Below, piece after piece: positions 1 to 7,654 of a stretch of DNA of 10,000 nt (position 1 is the first letter of the stretch; each line of letters begins with the position of its first letter). Under the pieces are notes generated by a model, which saw only the letters and a program-made list of their open reading frames with translations, did no database searches and was not told where the DNA came from. The DNA is from Chrysomallon squamiferum (taxonomy: Eukaryota > Mollusca > Gastropoda > Neomphalida > Peltospiridae), in contig CM022677.1 of NCBI GenBank assembly GCA_012295275.1, positions 21,043,131-21,053,130 on the forward strand. The letters are read 5' to 3'. The position numbers were made by a program, and so were the translations under genes.

Positions 1-56
1 GGTTGCGTTATTGGTACATTTTTTAATTGATTTATTTATTTTTATTTTTTTTCTTC

Positions 57-59
57 TTC

Positions 60-98
<39 letters not shown>
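57..98. repeat. Poly-T tract
   Basis: Near-continuous T run broken by single C residues. It might be a reverse-oriented poly(A) tail of a retroposed sequence, but no element body or target-site duplication is visible beside it. Confidence 0.8.
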
Positions 99-103
<5 letters not shown>

Positions 104-731
104 GTTTAGGCATGAATTTACTTACGTGTCTTTAAATTTTTTATTTTTTATTTTGTTCATTTAATTATTTAATATTACAACGCTGCTGTTAGTATTAGCA
201 TTATTTTTGTTGGTAAAATGTGTCTGTGGCAAATAATAGTTTTGTAACTCTACCATACCTAGTGTGAAATAATAATAATAATAATAAAATAAAAATAAAA
301 TAAGATAAACGAATATTAAATATACATTTTTTTTATTTCGTTTTTGTCTATTGAAGATTGATTATGTAGAACAGACGCACATACGTGCACAGAGAGAAAA
401 AAAATACCTTCGTAAGAACATGGTCATGTATTTACATTCAAGTTACAGGTCTATATATGAATGTATATTGTTAACTGAAATGAATAAAAATACAAAGTCA
501 TTCACACAAACGTACTTTTGTCTGTGCATCTTTCCGTGTCTCAGTCCGTCCGATGTTTCTGCTGATCTATTTACCTGTCTATCTTTCCAGCTGTCTGTCT
601 GTATTTCTATATATGATCTGGCGAGAAAGAGACAGAGATAGACAGAGAAAACCAATTAAGAAGTAATTACTTTCTTAATCCAGTTATAGAGAAAGAAAAA
701 AAGAAAAAAGAAGAAAAAAGAAAGATAAAAC

Positions 732-788
<57 letters not shown>

Positions 789-810
789 TAAATAATAATA
801 ATAATAAATA

Positions 811-851
<41 letters not shown>

Positions 852-888
852 TATAATTAAATAAATAAATAAATAAATAAATAAATGA
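732..888. repeat. AAT/AAAT microsatellite, upstream
   Basis: A compound array of AAT units grading into AAAT units (ATAAATAAAT) at the right. It directly abuts the left edge of segmental repeat copy 1. Confidence 0.95.
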
Positions 889-1138
889 AATAAAATGTAA
901 TACCCATACGAGGCCTCAACAGTAAGTCATGACGTAAATCAGAAATTACGTAAGGAAAAAGAGACGAGATGTGCTAATTATGGTGTACTTAACTAATGAA
1001 CTTTTGATAATACAGTACTACTAATAATGCAGCGCCTACATTTAAAACATTCTAGCCACCCTGGGTTTGATTTGAGTGGAACTGAACAACGCAAAAAATA
1101 TTTCTTAATAACGTTTCTATGACAAGCACGGGTTTGGG
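885..1138. repeat. Diverged segmental repeat, copy 1
   Basis: It aligns with 2160-2397 over about 250 bp with indels: both run GAGGCCTCA, TGACGTA, AAATTACGTAAG, a variable AT-rich middle, AGCGCCTA or AGAGCCTA, TTGATTTGA and ACAAG.AC.GGTTTG. Weaker similarity extends left (GAATGTA..GAGATGAATAAAA-like blocks near 458-488 and 1930-1961), so the original unit may have been larger. No tRNA-like head or coding capacity is seen. It could be a dispersed non-autonomous element or an old local duplication. Confidence 0.6.
910..953. promoter_or_regulatory. Candidate bZIP site cluster, copy 1
   Basis: GAGGCCTC (910-917), TGACGTAA (930-937, CRE-like) and TTACGTAA (946-953, the palindrome bound by PAR-bZIP/E4BP4-type factors) sit within 44 bp. 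The same three elements in the same order are kept in copy 2, although the surrounding bases have drifted. Binding is inferred only; the conservation may simply reflect shared ancestry. Confidence 0.25.
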
Positions 1139-1151
1139 TTAGGGTTAGGGT

Positions 1152-1155
<4 letters not shown>
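1139..1155. repeat. Short interstitial telomere-like TTAGGG patch
   Basis: TTAGGGTTAGGGTTAGG, just under three units of the canonical metazoan telomere repeat, running straight into a GA microsatellite. The matching place in copy 2 of the segmental repeat has GGTTTG without it, so the patch arose after the duplication. Confidence 0.85.

Positions 1156-1226
<71 letters not shown>
1156..1226. repeat. GA microsatellite
   Basis: About 35 perfect AG/GA units directly after the TTAGGG patch. Confidence 0.97.
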
Positions 1227-1229
<3 letters not shown>

Positions 1230-1729
1230 GTAAATTCAAACAGAGGCAGTTGTTTACTATCCAGATTGTATAAAACATGAACTAGATAAATGAGAGACCA
1301 GCAAAAGTATAGGGTCAGTTGTTTATTGCTTGAGAAATGTATTTCTTAATCATTTGTTTGTACAAAATTCATACTAAATCACCGTTAAGAAACAGATATT
1401 TGTTTTGTTTTTTATATCCTTTCTTGAAATAAATTAGCGATGACTGATTTTAGTTTTTGTATTGTCATGGCAACATCTTGACCAAAAAAGCAAGAACTAG
1501 CAAGACAAGCAGGATAAGAAGCGGGATAAGAAAGAGTTCGGCAAAGACAAAGGGGCTTTAGATTCATCTAAGAGAAAACACACAAAACGATAGATTTCAC
1601 TCTGTCTTTACACAACGTGCGACCATCTTCCAAATAAGGTATTCAAAGTTCACACGAGTGACAGTTCCAATGAAATTCAGCCGCTATTAACAAAACAAAA
1701 AACAAAAACAAAATGAATGAACTTATTTT

Positions 1730-1730
<1 letters not shown>

Positions 1731-1770
<40 letters not shown>

Positions 1771-1772
1771 TT
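1731..1772. repeat. ATT microsatellite, upstream
   Basis: About 13 ATT units in non-coding DNA between the two segmental repeat copies. Confidence 0.95.
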
Positions 1773-2159
1773 GTTGTGAAAATATTTAGTGTTATAAATA
1801 ATTATGTTCTAACTCTATCCTGCGCAGTCTGAAAAAAGTAAGAAAATAATTAAATAAAAAAAAAAAAAAAAAATGGAATATTTAATATACTCATTAATAA
1901 TGATACTTATACATTACGTAAAGAGATACGAATGTACATGTTTTAACTGAGATGAATAAAATTGCGTGCGTACACACATCTAAGTATCTGGAAAGCTCTA
2001 AACAACGTTCGCTGTAGTTGTTCGTCTTTCTTGTTAGAGAGAGAGAGAAAAAAAAAACATGTATTTTATTATTATTACAAATTAAAACAAATTAAGAAAT
2101 ATATATTTATTTAAAGTGGAAAATAAAGAAGAAGCAAAAATAGCGGAATAAATGATAAA

Positions 2160-2397
2160 TAAAATAAAATATGTTGCCCATAAGAGGCCTCATCAGGAAC
2201 TGATGACGTATTATGAAATTACGTAAGTAAAAAGGAAGATGCGACATAATTATCATGGCGAACTTATGTAACGGATTTTTAAAAATAGTCTGATCGTAAT
2301 AACGAAGAGCCTATATCTAAACTATCCTGAATTGATTTGAAAACTGTTTAATGGAAAATACTTTTTATTATGACATTTGTATAACAAGAACAGGTTT
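2160..2397. repeat. Diverged segmental repeat, copy 2
   Basis: Partner of the segment at 885-1138, about 1.26 kb downstream. The shared blocks include the GAGGCCTC palindrome (2184-2191), TGACGTAT (2204-2211) and TTACGTAA (2219-2226). Copy 2 lacks the TTAGGG and GA tract that follow copy 1. Confidence 0.6.
2184..2226. promoter_or_regulatory. Candidate bZIP site cluster, copy 2
   Basis: GAGGCCTC (2184-2191), TGACGTAT (2204-2211) and TTACGTAA (2219-2226) lie 0.7 kb before the LRR exon, in the same order and nearly the same spacing as in copy 1. A regulatory role is speculative. Confidence 0.25.
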
Positions 2398-2919
2398 GTT
2401 TTAATGTATTTGTTGCTGTTATTGTCATTTTATTTCATTTGTGCCAAACGAAAGGATAGTGAGAAAAAAAATTGTAGAGACATTCAGCAGCAACTCCAAT
2501 TCACTATCGTGTTAAAAAAAAAAGAGAGAAAACAAAATGTTTCTTCTTGATTTTCTTTTTTCTTTTTTATTATTATTATTATTTTTTAAATACGGTGATT
2601 GGACTCCACTGGCAGTTAAAACAACAACAAAAAACAACACCAACAACACCATCAATAATAAATTAATTAATTAATAAATAAATAGAGAAGCTAATGGGTA
2701 TTTGTATGTCATTATTAATAGCGATGCAACTTAGGCATAAACCTAATTGGAGGTTACTTTATCGTGATGGTTACGATGCTGATGACATGCCTGTGTTTTA
2801 TGAATAACATATAAAATTGTGCTAATGCACTTCAGATTACTATTTTGACGTCTATCTCCAAATAACATGAATTATTTTCCTTCTATTTGACGCATTTTTT
2901 ACTTTCTTTTTATTTCTAG

Positions 2920-4033
2920 ATTGCTGAGAAAATGGCGTTCATTAGTTTAGTGTTAAAACACACCATGCCTGCTATCATCTCAATATTACTATCCAATATC
3001 TTAATCTACCCTGCAGCTTGTGGACAGTGCCCTTCACAATGTCGTTGTTACAGTTCTCCTTTTATTTATGAAGTCGTTTGTCCAGAATTACCAAATTTCT
3101 TTCCGAATCTGTCCCTTCTGGCACAAATAGCAATGCCTATTCGACTTGACATGCACCTCGATCCTTACAGCACATTATCGAAATCAGATTTCCCTTTCAA
3201 CACAACAATTACTGTTCTTCAAATCAAGTCGAAAAACAACACCATTAAAACAATTCGTGATGAAGACTTCAGAGGACTTGGTAAATTAGAAACTTTGATA
3301 CTAAGTGACAATCAACATTTGACTTTTCAGTCAAACTGTTTCAAAGACTTAAAGAAGGTCATGGAAAAGCTTATGCTGCGAAACTGCAAACTAGATGACG
3401 TACCAACCTGTATTCGTAATTTCACCAAATTAAGAAAACTCGATCTTGCTGACAATCCACTTACATCTTTTATTACAGAATCTCTTGCTGGAGAAATGTG
3501 CCTCGAGGAACTGGATGTCAGTGGAACACAATTTCCACTGTTGGCAACAGTTTTCAATGCACAAAGAAACTGTTTGAGAAAACTATCACTAAACAGGCGA
3601 AATTTAAATACAGTTCCCACACACATTTTTACAAATTTGCCAAATCTTGTTGCAATTAATTTGAGAAATAACAAAATAAAAACTGTACCAGCCAACGCTT
3701 TTCGCGGCTTTCCTATAACTGATCTGGACTTGTCTGAAAATCCCCTGACTACAGTTGATGCAAACTTCTTCAGACATTTCGGGTCACCTCTTTCTCTGCG
3801 TCTTGAAAAAACTAAACTGAAAGAAGTGGAATTTCTTAATCGGTATGAAGGCAGCAAATTTCGGAAAATTCACTTGATGGGAACAGATCTTGTTTGTAGT
3901 TGTAATCTGTATAAAATCATGCTTGCTTTACCTAAGGAGACACTTCACGGGTATTGCATGGATGGGCTGAGGAAAGTATTTTTTATGCAGCAACGGTCGA
4001 AATCGTATTTACGAAATAAGTACAAGTGTGACA
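2920..4033 (+). CDS. First coding exon: signal peptide, LRRNT, LRRs, LRRCT
   Basis: The acceptor (pyrimidine-rich run ending TTTCTAG at 2918-2919) is followed by 12 bases of leader and ATG at 2932, in a good context (A at -3, G at +4). The exon encodes 367 codons plus one base, ending at donor A|GTATGT (4034), phase 1. Residues 1 to about 31 are a hydrophobic signal peptide; Met12 is a possible alternative start. An LRRNT cap follows (C33, C37, C39, C50; CPSQCRC). About eight or nine LRRs span roughly residues 94-318, with cores such as LRKLDLADNPL, LVAINLRNNKI and ITDLDLSENPL. An LRRCT cap closes the exon (C322-x-C324, C342, C366). N-glycosylation sequons include NLS (59), NTT (90), NNT (102) and NFT (163). 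There is no transmembrane segment. The complete LRR ectodomain in one exon resembles many receptor LRR genes. The ligand is unknown. Frame is open back to the acceptor, so an upstream coding exon cannot be excluded, but the signal peptide argues for ATG 2932. Confidence 0.85.
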
Positions 4034-4124
4034 GTATGTATCGAGTAGCTATATTTATTCATTCATTCATTTATCTGTATGTTTCCTTGTTTCTATTGGT
4101 GTTTTTTAAATTTGATATGATCCA

Positions 4125-4130
<6 letters not shown>

Positions 4131-4217
<87 letters not shown>
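4131..4217. repeat. CT microsatellite in the LRR-TSP1 intron
   Basis: An 87 bp perfect TC run about 100 bp after the LRR donor. Read through in the LRR frame it gives a Ser-Leu polymer up to a stop at 4344, which is why an apparent 470-residue frame exists. The transcribed strand is the exact complement of the GA run at 4859-4940 in the same intron. Confidence 0.97.
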
Positions 4218-4220
<3 letters not shown>

Positions 4221-4756
4221 CGTGCATGTTTATCTCGTCATCATTTTTCGGTTTTCAGTGGAGTCCCTCTGTGTCTTTGTTCTTGTTCGTTTCATGAACA
4301 AAATAAAACAGACTCACCTCTCCGTACTTCATAACTGTCAGTGAACTAACATTTTTGAATATAAAACAATTAGCGTCAACTAAATCACATAACTTCGTAT
4401 TTAATTATAAACTAACAAATAAAGAAAAAAGGTGAACACGAAATCAATAAACTAAATAAATAAATCGATAAGCAAATAATCTAATAATTTAATAAGTAAG
4501 TACGAAGCATATATGTCATAATGTTTTATTTGTATTTTTATTCTTTTTATTCTTTATATATATTTATAGGCAGAAGAAGAAAAAGAAATGCAGACAAAGG
4601 TATCGAAGTATATATCTATATATATTACTTGGATATATATTTTTTTTTTTTTTTTTTTTTTGCAATTTTTGTTTCATACACTAGAACAGTCCACAACGGG
4701 TACGAAATACAACTTCGTTTGAATTCACTGAATGTCAAAGAAAATTTTAAACAATA

Positions 4757-4811
<55 letters not shown>

Positions 4812-4834
4812 ACAAACAAAATAAATAAATAAAT
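4757..4834. repeat. TAAA tetranucleotide array
   Basis: About 19 TAAA units with a short CAAA interruption near 4812-4819. It lies upstream of exon A, while the complementary TTTA-rich stretch lies just downstream (about 5179-5215). Confidence 0.95.
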
Positions 4835-4852
4835 GGTGTGTGTGTACATGAC

Positions 4853-4858
<6 letters not shown>

Positions 4859-4940
<82 letters not shown>
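4859..4940. repeat. GA microsatellite before TSP1-A
   Basis: An 82 bp AG run ending 41 bp before the exon A acceptor. Exon A' has a shorter, interrupted GA tract at the matching place (about 7381-7401), so the array was present before the module duplicated and then expanded or shrank. Confidence 0.97.
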
Positions 4941-4945
<5 letters not shown>

Positions 4946-4981
4946 TAGTAAACGATGGATATAATCTACTTCAATATCTAG

Positions 4982-5173
4982 TAAATGGTGGATGGACTAC
5001 CTGGGCCAAAGTTAAAGAATCAAAGTGCAGTCAAACCTGTGGTTTAGGTGTTAGAACTGTCTCCAAAGTTAGACACTGCAATGATCCGCCTCCAAGGAAT
5101 GGAGGAAGAAACTGCGAAGGACCTAAAACACAAATGGCTTTTAAAGACTGTGACCCAGGAATTAGTTGTAATG
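4982..5173 (+). CDS. TSP1 exon A (192 nt, phase 1-1)
   Basis: Borders are ATATCTAG| at 4980-4981 and G|GTATGT at 5174. With one base from the previous exon it encodes 64 residues starting at (I/V)NGGWTTWAKV, and it holds one complete thrombospondin type-1 repeat. Seen: WxxW (possible C-mannosylation), CSQTCGLG matching the Cxx(S/T)CxxG O-fucosylation consensus, the arginine-containing strand RTVSKVRHC, the PPPRNGGRNC turn and six cysteines at exon residues 16, 20, 33, 45, 57 and 63. Spliced after the LRR exon, the join makes an Ile codon (A+TA) and places the TSP1 directly behind the LRRCT cap. It is paralogous to exon A' 2,459 bp downstream, about 58% identical in protein by hand count. A short ATG-initiated reading frame inside it is only an out-of-frame shadow. 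Confidence 0.88.
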
Positions 5174-5564
5174 GTATGTTATTTATTTATTTATATATTG
5201 ATTTACTTATTTATTATTGATATTTATATTACTTAATTGGTTTTTTGGATTCGTCTTCTTTGTCTGTTTCTTTGTTTTTAACTCTTTGAGTGAATAAGAA
5301 CACAACAAACAAAAAGCCAGAAATGATAAACATTTATTAAATCGGGGTAAACTCTTTCATAGCGGAATTTAACCCTCTTTAGTTAAAATGAAAATAAACA
5401 AAATAGAAGTAATATTCAACCATCATCATCATCCTATCTTCTTCTTCTTTTTCTTCTTCTTCTTATGTTAATGATATTTATTTACTTACATAATTCGTTA
5501 CTTACTTATATCTCTATGTTCCAATTAATATTTTTATTTTATTTTTATTATTTAAATATGATAG
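5174..5564 (+). other. Intron A-m, parent of the duplicated microexon intron
   Basis: A 391 bp intron starting TTTA-rich, then a body (TTTGAGTGAATAAGAACA, TTTCATAGCGGAATTTAACC, CTTCTT run, CTCTATGTTCC) that recurs upstream of m' and m''. The three intron copies are much more alike than the microexons they precede. No other gene is seen in it. Confidence 0.7.
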
Positions 5565-5579
5565 ACCCAACTACACCAG
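5565..5579 (+). CDS. 15-nt microexon m (linker DPTTP)
   Basis: The exon is ACCCAACTACACCAG, between acceptor ATATGATAG (ending 5564) and donor GTAAGC (5580). It is in phase 1: the last G of exon A plus AC gives Asp, so the insert reads D-P-T-T-P and the open codon passes to exon B. Support comes from the two paralogous microexons at 8072-8086 and 8685-8699, which keep the same acceptor context (ATTATTT/C..ATATG..AG), the same GTAAGCA(C/T)TAG donor and exactly 15 nt while the exon bases differ. A stretch this short could be a chance pairing of splice signals. Three repeats of the same length and phase make that unlikely. Function inferred: a short Pro/Thr-rich spacer between TSP1 domains, possibly optional. 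Confidence 0.72.
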
Positions 5580-5864
5580 GTAAGCACTAGTACCATTTTT
5601 CCTTTCACTCAGTATCTCAAAGAAAATTAAAAGTCAAAACTATCAGACAAAGTATATAACAAAGTAACTAACTAACGACGTATATATATATATATATATA
5701 TTACCACTTCATGTGTCTGTTTGTTTAAATGTGTGTTTCGTATGTGTGTATCGTGTATGTCTACCTGTGTGTTTAAGATTGTATATGTCAGTGTCAAACA
5801 GATAGAGAGACAAATTCACAGAAAGTGATAGTGACAGATACATATAATCTAAATTAATCTCTAG
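5580..5864 (+). other. Intron m-B (285 bp)
   Basis: It begins GTAAGCACTAG and ends TTAATCTCTAG, with a TA dinucleotide run (about 5681-5702) and a GT-rich stretch. It matches the intron before B' (8700-9014); the last 83 bp are about 86% identical by hand count. Nothing coding is seen. Confidence 0.65.
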
Positions 5865-6056
5865 TAAATGGTGGATGGGGTACATGGGTCCAAGTTAGAG
5901 TATCAAGCTGCTCTAAAACATGTGACTCTGGTGTAAGAACTGTCACCGAAAAGAGACAATGCAATAATCCGAATCCAAGGAACGGAGGAAGAAACTGCAC
6001 AGGAGCGAAAACAAAATTTCTTTCTAAAACTTGTCACACGGGAATTAGCTGTCAAG
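5865..6056 (+). CDS. TSP1 exon B (192 nt, phase 1-1)
   Basis: Acceptor ATCTCTAG ends at 5864 and donor G|GTAAGA starts at 6057. The 64 residues begin VNGGWGTWVQV. Seen: WxxW, CSKTCDSG (O-fucosylation consensus intact), RTVTEKRQC, NPRNGGRNC and six cysteines at 16, 20, 33, 45, 57 and 63, the same spacing as exon A. It contains sequon NCT at residues 44-46. The tail TGISC is nearly the same as in A and B'. The closest relative in the window is B' (9015-9206), 41 of 64 residues identical by hand count, with the differences concentrated after residue 28, above all between the fourth and fifth cysteines. Role inferred: second TSP1 of the first module, a glycan- or protein-binding stalk domain. Confidence 0.88.
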
Positions 6057-6227
6057 GTAAGACTTCTAAATATTGACTTGTTTTATTATTTTAATATAAT
6101 TTTCTTCTTTCTTTGTTTTAGCTATTTTTAGAAAAACAAACGAATGAATTAATACAACAATAAAATGAAGAAGGAAAGAAAGAAACTACAACACTTATAA
6201 CAAACATATTAACCATCATTATCGTTA

Positions 6228-6228
6228 A

Positions 6229-6300
<72 letters not shown>

Positions 6301-6361
6301 TATTGTTAATATTATTATTATAACTATTGTTATTACTATTACTATTATTATTATTATTATT
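6228..6361. repeat. ATT microsatellite abutting the exon L acceptor
   Basis: About 130 bp of mostly perfect ATT units, with a few ATTG/ACT interruptions, whose last TTATTAG is the 3' splice site itself. The tract has no internal AG, so it may serve as a long AG-free region before the acceptor. Its minus-strand reading gives a polyisoleucine frame that is not a gene. Confidence 0.95.
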
Positions 6362-6363
6362 AG

Positions 6364-6432
6364 CTGGTTCCGCTGATCTTGCTGGCTTGATGGAAAATGA
6401 AAGGAAGACAAATGCGGATACTTCAGGAAAAG
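6364..6432 (+). CDS. 69-nt linker exon L
   Basis: The acceptor is the end of a long ATT tract (TTATTATTAG, ending 6363) and the donor is G|GTATGTAA (6433). In phase 1 it encodes 23 residues with no cysteine: a small, Ala/Gly-rich first half (AGSADLAG) and a charged second half (NERKTNADTSGK). It is recognised because a paralogue of identical length and phase lies at 9506-9574, with matching flanking introns. No known domain is visible; it is low-complexity, probably flexible and exposed. Ser/Thr residues could carry O-glycans. Function inferred: a spacer between TSP1-B and the next module. Skipping it would keep the frame. Confidence 0.7.
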
Positions 6433-6715
6433 GTATGTAAACTTCATGTTAACTTGGTTTAAATTAACTGAAAACCAGTTTCGTTCAAAATGTATATAAT
6501 TGATGTTTTATATTAAATATACACATAAACGTAAATATGAGTGCGGTTTTTTGAAAATCGAAACTAATTATTGATGGAAATATTGAGAGATAGAGACGAA
6601 TCCAAACACAGATGAACACGCCGTCAAACAGACTGATGGATGGATGAATAGATAGATAGACAGAGAGACAGACAGACAGACAGATAGATTGGTAGATAGA
6701 TAGATATCTAAATAC

Positions 6716-6769
<54 letters not shown>

Positions 6770-6934
6770 TAGATAGATAAGTTAGTAGATAGGAAGGGGG
6801 TGTACAGGGACAGGTGTATATATAGATGTATCGATGGATAGATAGAGATTCAGAGGCCGACGGAAAGTTCGATAAATTGACAAAACGGTACATATTTCTA
6901 AGGATATATAAAAGTATATTTAATTGTAGTTCAG
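6433..6934 (+). other. Intron L-C with GATA microsatellite
   Basis: The first 120 bp (GTATGTAAACTTCATGTTAAC onward) are strongly conserved with 9575-9700. Bases 6648-6779 form a GATA/GACA array. The rest is AT-rich with nothing coding. The minus-strand frame over the array is a low-complexity artefact. Confidence 0.75.
6648..6779. repeat. GATA/GACA microsatellite
   Basis: TAGA units with a CAGA block near 6660-6685. The equivalent place in the second module (about 9790-9900) is a much more degenerate GATA-like region. Confidence 0.93.
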
Positions 6935-7068
6935 AGAAAGGTGGTTGGACTCAATGCGTCTTTGGTGAAATACCAACATGCAGCGTCACCTCCAGAAGGG
7001 GCCTTAAAAAACTGACAAAAGATCAGCTGTGGACTAATCCCCTTATGTATCTATCTCTAACTGTTTGA
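6935..7068 (+). pseudogene. Degenerate TSP1-like exon C, truncated by stop
   Basis: A phase-1 reading from a weak acceptor (GTAGTTCAG, ending 6934) gives E-K-GGWTQC, then PTCSVTSRRG and LWTNP, and stops at TGA 7066-7068. This tracks the first half of a TSP1 repeat, but the second Trp is Cys, the CxxTC motif reads CSVTS, and no equivalent of the third to sixth cysteines is seen. Codon by codon it lines up with the GGW..W...CS.TCG.G..R...C.NP pattern, so common descent is likely. It could be (a) a dead exon skipped in splicing, which keeps frame from L to A', or (b) an alternative terminal exon giving a short isoform, since an AATAAA follows at 7110-7115. The true right border is uncertain. Its counterpart in the second module would lie just past the window edge, near 10,080. 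Confidence 0.5.
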
Positions 7069-7440
7069 TTGACTGACTATCTAACAGAAATGTAAAGGTT
7101 TATGTGACAAATAAATGACAAAACTTATAAACAAATGAAAAACACAAATAAAGGGAAAGTAAAACAAAAGTATCCATTTAATTTACATTTTTAATTTTCT
7201 TTCTAAATATGTTCAACGTGTTTACATGTGCATATATGCTCCCGTAAGAAGGTTAGTGTTAGTCAGTGCATATTTTTGTGTGTGTGATTGTGAATGTTTA
7301 ATACTGTACATGTATGTCTACGTGACCGTGTCTGTGTTTGTTTCTGCGCGCGTGTGTCTGTTTGTGACTGTGTGTGTATCAGAGAGAGGGAAAGAGAGAG
7401 GTGATAGCAAAGGACGGATATAATCTATTTTAATATCTAG
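7069..7440 (+). other. Non-coding stretch between exon C and A'
   Basis: After the exon C stop come an AATAAA (7110-7115), AT-rich sequence, a GT-rich stretch (about 7220-7380) and a short GA tract leading to the A' acceptor. The right 70 bp match the region before exon A, which places the left border of the module duplication here. Nothing coding is seen. Confidence 0.65.
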
Positions 7441-7632
7441 TAAATGGTGGATGGAGTGCGTGGGCCAATGTTCGTGAATCAGTGTGCAGTCAAACCTGTG
7501 GCGATGCATATAGATTTGTCACCCAAGTGAGACAATGTAACAATCCGGCTCCAAGAAAAGGTGGAAGAAAGTGCATAGGACCGAGCACTGAAACTCATTC
7601 AAAAGCATGTTACGGGACAATTGATTGTAATA
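7441..7632 (+). CDS. TSP1 exon A' (192 nt, phase 1-1), second module
   Basis: Acceptor AATATCTAG ends at 7440 and the donor is A|GTATGT at 7633. The 64 residues start VNGGWSAWANV and keep the WxxW motif, the six cysteines at 16, 20, 33, 45, 57 and 63, and the APRKGGRKC turn. Differences from A: the O-fucosylation consensus is broken (CSQTCGDA, final Gly replaced by Ala), GVRT has become YRFV, and the segment between the fifth and sixth cysteines is rewritten (YGTID). The last exon base is A where A, B and B' have G, so the codon across the next junction becomes Lys with m' or Ser with m''. By hand count 27 of 64 residues differ from A, while only about 8 codons carry purely silent changes. 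A small ATG-started frame at 7482 is the 3' part of this exon read into the intron. Confidence 0.87.
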
Positions 7633-7654
7633 GTATGTCTTTCATTTATTTATT

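Larger units (their letters stand above)
1..2919. other. 5' flank or first intron(s), no supportable exon
   Basis: No reading frame here has domain-like sequence or convincing splice borders; the longest frames (351-641 + and 443-655 -) are composed of repeat-derived, low-complexity peptide. The acceptor at 2918-2919 implies at least one upstream 5' exon, which I could not locate. The stretch holds a T-rich tract, AAT/AAAT and GA microsatellites, a TTAGGG patch and a diverged segmental repeat, each listed separately. Bases about 2400-2900 are unique AT-rich sequence with nothing recognisable. Confidence 0.6.
4034..4981 (+). other. Intron between LRR exon and TSP1-A (948 bp)
   Basis: Donor GTATGT (4034), acceptor ATATCTAG (4980-4981). 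It contains, in order, the CT tract, an AATAAA at 4418-4423, a T-run near 4640-4661, a TAAA tetranucleotide array (4757-4834) and a GA tract (4859-4940). No coding exon is seen. Retention would add a stretch ending at TGA 4342-4344 and could use the AATAAA to make an LRR-only product, but nothing supports that beyond the signals. Confidence 0.7.

Noticed and set aside
57-98. Retrotransposon poly(A) tail in reverse orientation
   Set aside because: No adjacent element sequence or target-site duplication could be recognised.
351-655. Overlapping 96- and 70-residue frames on the two strands
   Set aside because: Repeat-rich low-complexity sequence, no domain, no splice or promoter support.
3327-3857. 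176-residue minus-strand frame
   Set aside because: Antisense shadow of the LRR exon; the sense strand has clear LRR periodicity and caps.
2932-4033. Lamprey-type variable lymphocyte receptor
   Set aside because: The LRR exon is complete in germline form, with no flanking LRR cassette array and no stalk of the VLR kind. The duplicated modules are TSP1, not LRR.
4034-4344. Extension of the LRR frame to a 470-residue protein with a Ser-Leu polymer tail
   Set aside because: It reads through a clean phase-1 donor into a CT microsatellite and intronic sequence. The LRRCT cap is complete just before the donor.
4521-4849. Small frames on both strands around the T-run and TAAA array
   Set aside because: Products of T-runs and tetranucleotide repeats inside an intron.
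5048-5236. 62-residue ATG-started frame
   Set aside because: Out-of-frame reading of TSP1 exon A running into intron.
6118-6447. Polyisoleucine minus-strand frame
   Set aside because: Pure ATT microsatellite translation.
6708-6893. Minus-strand frame rich in Ile-Tyr-Leu-Ser
   Set aside because: GATA microsatellite translation.
7226-7509. Short Cys/Val-rich frame (+) and His/Thr-rich frame (-)
   Set aside because: They come from the GT-rich stretch before exon A'. The cysteines are repeat-derived, not a toxin-like or domain pattern.
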